Assembly (NCBI GenBank): GCA_019117325.1 | Contig: DWZY01000153.1 | Span: 1-21,380 of the forward strand | Source: Candidatus Brevibacterium intestinigallinarum | GTDB taxonomy: Bacteria > Actinomycetota > Actinomycetes > Actinomycetales > Brevibacteriaceae | DNA length: 21,380 nt | Direction: 5' to 3' | Part shown: positions 8,090-15,089 of the stretch, one piece after another | Numbering within the stretch: the first letter of the stretch is position 1 | How the letters are laid out: each line of letters begins with the position of its first letter | Position numbers and translations under genes: made by a program | Notes under the pieces: model-generated | Seen by the model: the letters and a program-made list of their open reading frames with translations, nothing else | Told to the model about the DNA's origin: nothing | The model's database searches: none

Positions 8090-9688
8090 TCACCTCTTCC
8101 TGAGCGGGCGTGTCTGGGAGGGCCGCAGCGGCGCGCGGCCGGCGGCGAGGTCATCCGTGCGCCGCTGGACGGCGTGATCGACGAGGCCGCTGATGAGCGA
8201 GCCCAGGTTCGCCTCCTCCGCCAGGACCGCGACCTCGAGGCCGTGCTCCTGCGCCGTCTGCGCGGTGGCCGGGCCGATCGCGCAGACCACGGTGCTCGCC
8301 GGCGGCTTGCCGGCGATGCCCACGAGGTTGCGGACCGTCGAGGAGGAGGTGAAGAGGACGGCGTCGAACTCGCCGGACTTGATCGACTCGCGCACGGGCG
8401 CCGGCGGGGGGGCGGCGCGGACGGTGCGGTAGGCGGTCACGTCGTGGACGTCCCAGCCGCGCTCCTTCAGGCCCTCGTAGAGGACCTCGGTCGCGATGTC
8501 CGCACGCGGCAGCAGCACGCGTGCGCCCGGGTCGGAGACGGGGTCGCGGTCCGGCCAGTCCTCGACGAGGCCGCGGGCGGAGTGCTCGCCGGACGGCACG
8601 AGATCCGGGGTGACACCCCAGTCCTCGAGTGCGGCGGCGGTGGGTCCGCCCACTGCCGCGACCCGCACGCCGGCCAGGGCGCGGGCGTCGAGGCCGAACT
8701 CCTCGAACCACTCGCGGACCGCGCGGACGGCGTTGATGCTCGTGAGACCCACCCACTGGTAGTCGCCATTCACCAGGCCGTGGATCGCCCGCTCCATCTG
8801 CGTGGGCGTGCGCGGGGGCTGGATCGCGATCGTCGGCACGATCGTCCCGATCGCCCCCAGCTCCGCCAGCTCGCGGGCCGTCGACCGGCCCTGCTCCTGC
8901 GTGCGCGGGATGAGGACGCGCCAGCCGAACAGCGGGCGCGACTCGAACCAGTCGAGCTCCGCGTGCTGCTCGACGCCCTGGCCCAGGATGAGCGTCACCT
9001 GCGCGTCCGAGGCGACCTCCTCCCGCAGGCGGTCCTCCGCCTGCTCGAAGGTCGTCTCGATCGTCTGCTGCGCGACCGTCGAGACCGCGGTCGTCATGAG
9101 TGCGGGCGTGTGCGCGTCCCAGCCGTCGCCCAGCAGCGCGGCGATCGCGTCGATGACGTCGTCGCGCACGCCGTGGATGACGTGGCCCGTGTTGCGGTGC
9201 TTCGACACGTCGAGGTGGGACTGCTCCCCGGCCTCGACGAAGCGGACGGAACGCACGCGGTTCGTCGTCACGGGAGCCCCCGCGAAGGCGGCCGCGGAGG
9301 CGGCCATGCCCACACCTGGGATGAGCTCGAAGTCGACGCCCTGACGGCGCACGGAGGCGGCCTCGTCCGTCGTCGTGGAGAAGAGGACGCCGTCGTGCGG
9401 GACGATCCGCACGACGCTGCCGTGCTTGCGGGCCAGTCCCGCGAGCTTCCGGCCGCGGGTGGTCGCCGCCTGGCCCAGCTCCGTCGCGTCCATCCGCTGG
9501 GCGTCGGGGCTCGCGAAGGCGTCGACGATGTCGCTGTGGACATCGGAGTCGTATGCGATGAGCGTCGCAGCACCGATGAGGTCGGTGCCGCGCTTCGTCA
9601 TGAGGGCGGGGTCGCCGGGACCCGCGCCCAGGAAGTAGACGGTGGGCACGGCGAGCGCGCCGAAGGTGTCATCTGCTCGCGTCGTCAC
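8090..9688 (-). CDS. hemD: Uroporphyrinogen-III synthase with N-terminal SUMT-like domain
   Basis: The 532-residue protein has two parts. Residues 15-240 resemble the CobA/SUMT tetrapyrrole methyltransferase fold, with the SAM loop FLGAGPGDPALMTKRG (19-34) and PGVGMAASAAAFAGAPVT. The GGDPF loop that follows VVRL in active SUMT enzymes reads VVRIVPHDGVLF here, so methyltransferase activity is doubtful. Residues 248-508 are a HemD domain (RPLFGWRVLIPRT, FTSSSTVRNLVG, CAIGPATAQTA) that cyclises and inverts hydroxymethylbilane to uroporphyrinogen III. The closest layout I recall is the mycobacterial HemD (Rv0511), also with an altered loop. GTG at 9688 is chosen because AGGAGG lies 8 nt upstream. 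This start overlaps the end of the hemA-hemC gene by 20 nt. Confidence 0.93.
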   Translation of the reverse strand: MTTRADDTFGALAVPTVYFLGAGPGDPALMTKRGTDLIGAATLIAYDSDVHSDIVDAFASPDAQRMDATELGQAATTRGRKLAGLARKHGSVVRIVPHDGVLFSTTTDEAASVRRQGVDFELIPGVGMAASAAAFAGAPVTTNRVRSVRFVEAGEQSHLDVSKHRNTGHVIHGVRDDVIDAIAALLGDGWDAHTPALMTTAVSTVAQQTIETTFEQAEDRLREEVASDAQVTLILGQGVEQHAELDWFESRPLFGWRVLIPRTQEQGRSTARELAELGAIGTIVPTIAIQPPRTPTQMERAIHGLVNGDYQWVGLTSINAVRAVREWFEEFGLDARALAGVRVAAVGGPTAAALEDWGVTPDLVPSGEHSARGLVEDWPDRDPVSDPGARVLLPRADIATEVLYEGLKERGWDVHDVTAYRTVRAAPPPAPVRESIKSGEFDAVLFTSSSTVRNLVGIAGKPPASTVVCAIGPATAQTAQEHGLEVAVLAEEANLGSLISGLVDHAVQRRTDDLAAGRAPLRPSQTRPLRKR

Positions 9689-12377
9689 GGTCGTCACCTC
9701 CTGCTGCGTCGGTGGATGCGCCCGCTGCGGGCAGGTGCGTGGTCGGGGCGTGCGCCGTGCCGGCGGCACCGGGAGCCAGCCCGAGGCCGTCCAGCAGCGC
9801 GATCGCGGTCCGGTGGCCGGTCTCGAGGGCAGCGGCGTGCGCGGCCTCGGCGCCATCGGGCAGGTCGGCACTGCGCGTCTCGCGCAGGAGTGTCCCCTGC
9901 TCGTCCGCCAGCACGCCCGTGATCGTGAGCGTCCGACCGTCCAGTCGGGCCAGCGCGCCGATCGGAGCGGAGCAGCCTGCCTCCGCCCGGGTGAGGATCG
10001 CGCGCTCGCAGTGGACGGCCACAGCGGTGTCCTCGTCGTGCAGGCCGCGCAGGGCGTCGCGCAGGGAGGCGTCGTCGGCGCTCAGGTGCGCGTCGTCGGC
10101 ACGGCACTCCACCGCGAGCGCGCCCTGTCCGGGTGCCGGCAGCATGACGTCGCCGTCCAGCACGTCGGTCGCCTCGTCGATGCGGCCCAGGCGGCGCACG
10201 CCGGCGGCCGCGAGGACGACGCCGTCCAGGCGCCCCTCCCGCACGTGGCGGATCCGGGTGTCGACGTTGCCGCGCACACCGGTCACCTCGATGTCCGGGC
10301 GGGCGGCCCGCAGCTGTGCGGCGCGCCGCGGCGAGCCGGTGCCCACGACCGCTCCCGCGGGCAGCTGGGCGAGCGTCAGTCCGTCGCGGGCGACGAGCAC
10401 GTCCGCCGGGTCGACGCGCGGGGGCACAGCGGCCAGGAGGATGCCCGGGGCCTCGGCGGTCGGGAGGTCCTTGAGCGAGTGGACCGCGATGTCGATCGTG
10501 CCGGTCAGCAGCGCCTGGCGCACGGCGGAGACGAACACACCGGTGCCCCCGAACGAGGCCAGCGGCGTCATGTTCACGTCGCCCTCGGTCACGACCTCGA
10601 CGATCTCGACCCGCCACCCGGTCTGCTGGGCCAGCTGCTGCGCGATCGCGGTCGACTGCGACCGGGCCAGGCGGGAGCGCCGGGTGCCCAGACGCACAGT
10701 GCGGCCGGTGGGGCGCTCCGGCTCCACGACGTCGAGCGTGTGATCCGCGACCTGCGTCGTGCCATCCACTGCAGACCCGTCCGCGGAGCCAGCCGAGGTC
10801 GTGGTCGCCGAGGTCGTGGCAGACGCCCCCGAGGCCGAGGTCGTCGCCGCAGGTGCCGTCGCCGAGGTCGTCGCCGCAGTCACGAGCGCGGGCGCCGCGT
10901 GCGCGACGGGGGTCGCGGTCGAGGCGGCGGCCGTCATCTCGAGCGCCGGGGACAGGGCCATCGCCATGAGGCCGTCGAGGTCCGCGTCCAGCGGCTCGTC
11001 CGGGACGGCCTCGGCCATGAGTGCGGCCGCCTCCGCCGTCGTGGGGACCGGGGTCGCCGGTGCCTGCGCTGCCGGGGTGCGGTCGAGGTCGAAGAGTGTC
11101 GTGAGCGCTGCCGCGTAGTCGATCGACTCCGCGTCCGTGCCGGTGAGCTCCTTCACCCGGACCGTGGGCGTGTGGAGGATCGTCGTTGCGACGCGGCGCA
11201 TCGCCTGGCGGGCCTCGTCGAGCACCTTCTGGGGTGCGTCGTCGCCCAGCCGGCGGGCCAGGCGGTCGAACTCGCGATCGACCGTCTCTCGCGCCTGGCT
11301 GCGCAGTGCGGCGACGGTGGGGCCCACCTGCCGTGCACGGCGGCGCGCGGACAGCTCCGCGACCTCCTCGCGGATGATCCCCTGGACCTGGCCCACGATC
11401 GCGGCGACGTCCCCGTCACCGGAGTGCGCGGAGTCGGCGAACAGCGCAGAGATCCCCTCGAGGTTGACCATGCGCACGTGGTCGTGGGTCTCGACGTCCG
11501 GGTCGACGTCGAACGGCAGCGCCAGGTCGACGACGAAGGTGGGAGCCGGGGGCGCACCCGCGTCCTGGTGGTGCAGGGAGGCGGACACGACCTCGGCGTC
11601 GATGACCGCACCGCGGGCACCGGTGACGGAGATGACGAGGCTGGCACGGGCGAACTCGCGGGCCAGCGACTCCGGGGTGAGGACGTCCGCGCGGCCGTCG
11701 ACGGTCGCCGCCAGGCGCTCCGCGCGCTCGAGCGTGCGGTTGAGGACGGTCACGGAGCGCACGCCCTGGCGGGCCAGCGTCGCGACGGACAGGCCGGACA
11801 TCGCACCCGCGCCCACGATGAGAACGTCCGCCTGCGCGAGGTCGCCGATGTGGTCGACCGCGCTGACGAGTGCCATGTCGAGCAGCGAGCGCGCGACGGT
11901 GTCGAGGGAGGTCTCCGCGTGCGCGCGCTTGCCGACGCGCAGGGAGTCCTGGATCGTCTGCGAGAGCTCGCCGGTCAGCTCGCGGGCCTCCTGCGCGCTG
12001 CTGTACGAGTGGCGCAGCTGGCCCAGGATCTGGGACTCGCCGATCGCCATCGAGTCGAGGCCGGACGCGACGGTGAGCATGTGCTCGACGGCCTTGTCCT
12101 CGTAGCGGACGTAGACGTGGCGGGCGAGCTCCTGCCAGTCCATCCCGGCGACCTCCGCCAGGGCGGAGCCCACGTCGGACAGGCCGCCGTGGAACGAGCG
12201 CACGTCCGCGATGATCTCCAGCCGGTTGCACGTGGAGAGGACGAGCGCACCGTCGACGAAATCACCGTCCAGCACGCGTCGGCGGAGCTCCTCGACACCG
12301 CTGCCGGACAGGGCGACGGAGTCGAGGACCGACATGGGTGCGGAACGATGCGAGACGCCGAGGACGAAGGTGGTCAC
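9669..12377 (-). CDS. hemA/hemC: Fused glutamyl-tRNA reductase and hydroxymethylbilane synthase (HemA-HemC)
   Basis: One uninterrupted 902-residue frame carries two enzymes. Residues 1-430 are glutamyl-tRNA reductase: VLGVSHRSAP, the nucleophile C50 in LSTCNRLE, GESQILGQ (113-120), the NADPH loop VGAGAMSG (188-195) and the C-terminal dimerisation helices. Residues 431-558 are an Ala/Thr/Ser/Pro-rich linker. Residues 559-870 are hydroxymethylbilane synthase: RLGTRRSRLARSQ, HSLKDLP (633-639, D637 catalytic), GTGSPRRAAQL, PAPGQGALAVE, and C802 in EAGCSAPIG, which carries the dipyrromethane cofactor. The fusion thus holds the first and third dedicated steps of the pathway. The GTG start overlaps the rex stop (GTGA). 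The two genes are separate in most actinobacteria. A GGAGG lies 11 nt before Met454, so some separate HemC may also be made. Confidence 0.94.
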   Translation of the reverse strand: MTTFVLGVSHRSAPMSVLDSVALSGSGVEELRRRVLDGDFVDGALVLSTCNRLEIIADVRSFHGGLSDVGSALAEVAGMDWQELARHVYVRYEDKAVEHMLTVASGLDSMAIGESQILGQLRHSYSSAQEARELTGELSQTIQDSLRVGKRAHAETSLDTVARSLLDMALVSAVDHIGDLAQADVLIVGAGAMSGLSVATLARQGVRSVTVLNRTLERAERLAATVDGRADVLTPESLAREFARASLVISVTGARGAVIDAEVVSASLHHQDAGAPPAPTFVVDLALPFDVDPDVETHDHVRMVNLEGISALFADSAHSGDGDVAAIVGQVQGIIREEVAELSARRRARQVGPTVAALRSQARETVDREFDRLARRLGDDAPQKVLDEARQAMRRVATTILHTPTVRVKELTGTDAESIDYAAALTTLFDLDRTPAAQAPATPVPTTAEAAALMAEAVPDEPLDADLDGLMAMALSPALEMTAAASTATPVAHAAPALVTAATTSATAPAATTSASGASATTSATTTSAGSADGSAVDGTTQVADHTLDVVEPERPTGRTVRLGTRRSRLARSQSTAIAQQLAQQTGWRVEIVEVVTEGDVNMTPLASFGGTGVFVSAVRQALLTGTIDIAVHSLKDLPTAEAPGILLAAVPPRVDPADVLVARDGLTLAQLPAGAVVGTGSPRRAAQLRAARPDIEVTGVRGNVDTRIRHVREGRLDGVVLAAAGVRRLGRIDEATDVLDGDVMLPAPGQGALAVECRADDAHLSADDASLRDALRGLHDEDTAVAVHCERAILTRAEAGCSAPIGALARLDGRTLTITGVLADEQGTLLRETRSADLPDGAEAAHAAALETGHRTAIALLDGLGLAPGAAGTAHAPTTHLPAAGASTDAAGGDDRDDASR
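10792..10880. repeat. Short imperfect direct repeats in the HemA-HemC linker region
   Basis: The motif GCCGAGGTCGT recurs at 10792, 10807, 10834 and 10861 on the plus strand, with spacings of 15, 27 and 27 bases; the last two units share 18 bases. The repeats encode Ala/Thr/Ser runs of the linker between the two enzyme domains, so all spacings keep the frame. They look like in-frame expansion of a flexible linker. Confidence 0.7.
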
Positions 12378-13090
12378 GACTCTGCCTCCAGGGGACCGAG
12401 CGACGAACGGGATGCGGACGAATGAGCGGGGGCCGCGGGAGCGAAGTGCGACAGCACCTGCAGCTCCGTGGCGAGGTCGACGTGGCGGACCTCGATGCCC
12501 GCGGGCGCGCGGACGGGGACCGGCGCGAAGTTCAGGAGGCCGCTGATGTCGGTGTCGACGACGGCGTCGACGACGGACTGCGCGGCGGCAGCGGGGACCG
12601 CGATGACGAGCAGTTCGAGGGCCAGTTCGCGGACCGCGTCCGGCAGTGTCGCACTGTCGCGGATCGCGAGGTCGACGACCGGCCGGCCGATCCGCGCGGC
12701 GGAGGAATCGAAGACGGCGCGCACGCTGAAGCCGTGCTGCGGGTCGGAGAGGTAGTGGGCCAGGGCGGTGCCCATGCGGCCGGCGCCCACGATGCCCACG
12801 GGGCGCAGCCGCTCGATGCCCAGGAAGCGCCGGATGGCACCGACGAGCTCTGCGACGTCGTAGCCGACGCCGCGGCGACCGGTGTGGTCCAGCAGGGAGA
12901 GGTCGCGGCGCACGATCGCGGCGCCCACATCGCAGGCGCGGGCCAGCGCCTCGCTGGACGCGGTCGTGTGACCGGAGGCGGACAGCGCGGTCAGCGCCCC
13001 AAGGTAGACGGGCATGCGCGTGACGGCGGGGATGGGAGTCGACCGGCCGGCGCCGTCCGGCGCCGTCGCAGCCGACAGGGTCTGTGCCAC
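12374..13090 (-). CDS. rex: Redox-sensing transcriptional repressor Rex
   Basis: Rex binds operators when NADH/NAD+ is low and releases them as NADH rises, controlling respiratory genes; in Streptomyces it heads a rex-hemACD operon. The 238-residue protein has an N-terminal winged helix (RMPVYLGALTAL, SSEALARACDVGAAIVRRDLSLL, RRGVGYDV) and a Rossmann domain (GIVGAGRMGTALAHYL, FDSSAARIG, VIAVPAAAAQSVVD, LLNFAPV, VRHVDLATELQVLSHF). The usual GNLG of the nucleotide loop is GRMG here, with glycines kept. I chose the GTG at 13090 because AAGGAG lies 11 nt upstream and the Rex similarity begins soon after. The stop overlaps the next start (GTGA). No Rex operator palindrome is seen within 90 nt upstream. 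Confidence 0.95.
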   Translation of the reverse strand: MAQTLSAATAPDGAGRSTPIPAVTRMPVYLGALTALSASGHTTASSEALARACDVGAAIVRRDLSLLDHTGRRGVGYDVAELVGAIRRFLGIERLRPVGIVGAGRMGTALAHYLSDPQHGFSVRAVFDSSAARIGRPVVDLAIRDSATLPDAVRELALELLVIAVPAAAAQSVVDAVVDTDISGLLNFAPVPVRAPAGIEVRHVDLATELQVLSHFAPAAPAHSSASRSSLGPLEAES

Positions 13091-13128
13091 CGCGCTCCGC
13101 TCTCCTTCCTGCGATGCACCCGGCTGCC

Positions 13129-13147
13129 GTGCGGGTCCTGCCCGCAC
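13129..13147. other. Hairpin between the glutaredoxin gene and rex
   Basis: GTGCGGG and CCCGCAC form a perfect 7-bp stem with a 5-base loop in the 88-nt spacer before rex. No U tract follows, so it may be a weak terminator, an attenuator or an RNA-stability element. No TANNNT promoter motif appears in the spacer, so rex is probably co-transcribed from further upstream. Confidence 0.45.
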
Positions 13148-13178
13148 TCCACCGTGTGCCTCCGCCCGCGGACCGGCC

Positions 13179-13436
13179 TCAGGCCTCCGCGGCGGCGCGC
13201 GCGTCGATCGCGCGCGCCAGCCTGCCGGGATCGATCCGGTGGAAGCCCACCTGACGACCGTTCACGAGCACGACCGGCACGTCCCACTCGTAGCGATCGC
13301 GCAGATCCGGATCGCTGTCGATGTCCGTGACGGTCACGTCCACGGAGCGGGACCGGGCCACCTGCTCCACGACCGCTTCCGCGTCGTCGCAGAGGCTGCA
13401 GCCCGTCCGGGTGAGGATCTGGACGTGAATGCTCAC
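13179..13436 (-). CDS. Glutaredoxin-like family protein
   Basis: The 85-residue protein starts HVQILTRTGCSLCDDAEAVV, with redox motif CSLC near residues 13-16, and continues with a thioredoxin-fold pattern: VTVTDIDSDPDLRDRYEWDVPVVLVNGRQVGFHRID, containing the cis-proline at VPVV. It fits the small glutaredoxin-like family (Glrx-like/DUF836) rather than classical glutathione-dependent glutaredoxin, and its donor in an actinobacterium is unlikely to be glutathione. I chose the GTG at 13436, preceded by GGAGGAG. The frame is open upstream but unrelated to the family and partly antisense to bS22. It lies between bS22 and rex, an arrangement I recall from other actinobacteria, so a thiol-redox function linked to the Rex operon is plausible. 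Confidence 0.88.
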   Translation of the reverse strand: MSIHVQILTRTGCSLCDDAEAVVEQVARSRSVDVTVTDIDSDPDLRDRYEWDVPVVLVNGRQVGFHRIDPGRLARAIDARAAAEA

Positions 13437-13507
13437 CGGCTCCTCCTCACCCTGCGCTCCCCACAGCAGACCCCCGGCCCGCACGCGTGTGCCGGACGGG
13501 GACCGTG

Positions 13508-13526
13508 CAAGAAGTCTTACTTCTTG
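13508..13526. other. Hairpin overlapping the bS22 stop codon
   Basis: CAAGAAGT and ACTTCTTG make an 8-bp perfect stem with a 3-base loop that contains part of the TAA stop of bS22. The stem is A/T-rich and no U run follows, so it is not a classic terminator. It could limit read-through into the glutaredoxin-rex-heme operon or protect the 3' end of the bS22 message. It could also simply reflect the lysine-rich end of the gene. Confidence 0.4.
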
Positions 13527-13615
13527 TTGCGACGCTGATGACGCGTCTTGCGCAGAAGCTTGCGGTGCTTCTTCTTCGACATGCGCTTGCGGCGCTTCTT
13601 GATCACTGAGCCCAT
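13517..13615 (-). CDS. Small 30S ribosomal protein bS22 (AURKAIP1/COX24-like)
   Basis: This 32-residue gene is very short but clear. The protein begins MGSVIKKRRKRMSKKKHRKLL and ends RHQRRNKK, almost entirely Lys/Arg/His, which is the actinobacterial bS22 sequence. In mycobacterial ribosome structures this protein lies in the 30S subunit near the decoding region, and it is related to the AURKAIP1/COX24 domain of mitochondrial ribosomes. A ribosome-binding sequence (GTGAGG) lies about 7 nt upstream of the ATG. A good promoter sits about 60-95 nt upstream. It lies 80 nt before the glutaredoxin-like gene on the same strand, without an obvious promoter between them. Confidence 0.95.
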   Translation of the reverse strand: MGSVIKKRRKRMSKKKHRKLLRKTRHQRRNKK

Positions 13616-13682
13616 GGGCACACCTCACCGGATCGACAGGACGGTGAACAGGGGGTGCCCACCGCTGGAACATAGCCGCTCA

Positions 13683-13711
13683 AGTCTATCCCCGCAGTTC
13701 GGGCATCGCAA
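13683..13711 (-). promoter_or_regulatory. Predicted sigma-70-type promoter for bS22 and probably the rex-heme operon
   Basis: On the minus strand TTGCGA (13706-13711) and TAGACT (13683-13688) are separated by exactly 17 bases, a good match to the -35/-10 layout. Transcription would start near 13676, leaving a leader of about 60 nt. It is the only convincing two-box promoter I found before the 13-gene minus-strand cluster. The rest of the 13616-13825 gap holds no gene and no strong terminator for acuC. Confidence 0.6.
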
Positions 13712-13825
13712 AAAGCGGAGGAGTGATTCCTGTCCCCCTGAGACGCCCCGGTTCACTCCCCGGACCACTCCCCCGACGAGGCCCGTCACAACGGTCCCGG
13801 CCGCCTCCCGGCAGACCCCGCGAGC

Positions 13826-15028
13826 TCAGTCGTAGTATGCGTCGAGGCCGAAGAACGGGAAGATCGACTTGCGGGTGGCCATGACCGCGCGATCGAGGTC
13901 GGACTGCGGGTCGTAGCCGTTGCGCCACGGCACGAACGATCCGTCGTAGCCGTCCGACATGGACAGCGGCGCGTCGCGGCCCACGAGGGACTCCGCGTAG
14001 CTGCGCCACCGCTGCGGCGTCTCCGTGCCCGGGTCGATGTCCGCCCCGGCGGCGATCGCGACGAGCTGGGTCCAGGCCCGCGGGACGACGTCGAGGATGG
14101 AGTAGCCGCCCCCGCCGGTCGCGATCCAGCGCCCGTCCGTCAGCTCCTCCGACAGGGACCGTGCCAGCAGCGCGGTCTCGCGCATCCCGTCGACGCTGAA
14201 GCGCAGGTGCGTGAGCGGGTCCGCCCGGTGGCCGTCGCAGCCGTGCTGGGTCACGAGGATCTGCGGGTCGAACTCCCGCAGCACGCGCGGCAGGACCGCG
14301 TCGATCGCGCGCAGCCAGTCCGCGTCGTCCGCGCGCGGCGGCAGCGCGATGTTGACCGCCGAGGCCGCAGCCTGCATCCCGCCGATGTCGTTCGCGAAGC
14401 CCGTGCCCGGGAACAGGAACCGCCCGTTCTCATGCGCGGACACCGTGAGGACCCGCGGGTCGTCCCAGAAGATGCGTTCGACGCCGTCGCCGTGGTGCGC
14501 GTCGAAGTCCAGGTAGGCGATGCGGTGGTAGCCGCTCTCCAGGAGGGTCCCGATCGTCGCGGCCAGGTCGTTGTAGACGCAGAAGCCCGAGGCCCGGTCG
14601 CTCATCGCATGGTGCATGCCCCCGGCGAAGTTGACGGCCCGGTCGTAGCCGCCGCCGGCCACCGCGCGCGCCGCCTGGACCCCGGCCTGGAAGAGGCGGC
14701 CCGAGGCCTCGTGGATCTTCTCGAACCGCGGCACGTCCTCCGTGCCGATCCCCCACTGGCGCTGGAAGTCCTCGTCCAGGTCCCGGCGCTCACCGGCGGC
14801 CTTGACCGCCGCGATGTAGTCCTTCGTGTGGACCTTCCCCAGCTCGTCCTCATCGACGTCGCCCACCGCGGCGATCGTGATGCGCGGGTGGTCGAAGAGC
14901 CCGAAGTCCATCGCGAGCTTCGCGGTCAGGTCCAGGCGCAGCGGGTGCATCGGGTGGCCCTGGCCGAAGTCGTAGTCAGTGATCGTCTCGTCCCAGGTGA
15001 CGTAGAGATCGAGATCACGGTGTGCCAT
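13826..15028 (-). CDS. acuC: AcuC-like class I histone-deacetylase-family deacetylase
   Basis: The 400-residue protein has the HDAC/AcuC fold: HPMHPLR near the N terminus, NFAGGMHHAMSDRASGFCVYND (133-154) with paired histidines H139-H140, DFDAHHGDGVE (174-184) with metal ligands D176 and H178, the third ligand D270 in GHRADPL, and the catalytic tyrosine Y309 in GGGGY. All catalytic residues are present. AcuC of Bacillus deacetylates and so activates acetyl-CoA synthetase; the target here is unknown, as no acs gene is in the window. The ATG at 15028 is chosen because family similarity starts there and a TACAGT box lies 6 nt upstream, fitting a leaderless start. The frame runs on upstream through trkH antisense. 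Confidence 0.93.
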   Translation of the reverse strand: MAHRDLDLYVTWDETITDYDFGQGHPMHPLRLDLTAKLAMDFGLFDHPRITIAAVGDVDEDELGKVHTKDYIAAVKAAGERRDLDEDFQRQWGIGTEDVPRFEKIHEASGRLFQAGVQAARAVAGGGYDRAVNFAGGMHHAMSDRASGFCVYNDLAATIGTLLESGYHRIAYLDFDAHHGDGVERIFWDDPRVLTVSAHENGRFLFPGTGFANDIGGMQAAASAVNIALPPRADDADWLRAIDAVLPRVLREFDPQILVTQHGCDGHRADPLTHLRFSVDGMRETALLARSLSEELTDGRWIATGGGGYSILDVVPRAWTQLVAIAAGADIDPGTETPQRWRSYAESLVGRDAPLSMSDGYDGSFVPWRNGYDPQSDLDRAVMATRKSIFPFFGLDAYYD

Positions 15029-15034
15029 GCCCAC

Positions 15035-15040
15035 ACTGTA
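15035..15040 (-). promoter_or_regulatory. Predicted -10 box, leaderless acuC transcript
   Basis: On the minus strand TACAGT is followed by six bases and the acuC ATG, so the mRNA would begin at or beside the start codon. No convincing -35 is seen. It is the mirror image of the trkH box: both are followed by GTG-rich sequence, and CCACAC at 15031-15036 pairs with GTGTGG at 15083-15088. Confidence 0.5.
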
Positions 15041-15076
15041 GCCGCCGTGATCCGCGCCCCACACCCTCCCCGGCCG

Positions 15077-15082
15077 TACCAT
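15077..15082 (+). promoter_or_regulatory. Predicted -10 box, leaderless trkH transcript
   Basis: TACCAT lies seven bases before the ATG at 15090, the spacing expected when transcription starts at the start codon. No ribosome binding site precedes that ATG. The alternative ATG at 15081 overlaps the box itself. No clear -35 is visible. Confidence 0.5.
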
Positions 15083-15089
15083 GTGTGGA

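Noticed and set aside
9642..12425. A very long plus-strand open frame opposite hemA-hemC and hemD start
   Set aside because: It is Arg/Gly/Asp/His rich with no recognisable domain, and mirrors codon bias of the real minus-strand gene; long antisense frames are expected at this G+C.
13091..13178. A Rex operator upstream of rex
   Set aside because: I looked for a TGTGA...TCACA-type palindrome in the spacer and found only GTG/CAC fragments without the right symmetry; autoregulation cannot be claimed from this window.
15081..15089. Alternative trkH start at the earlier ATG
   Set aside because: This ATG overlaps the predicted -10 box and has no ribosome binding site.
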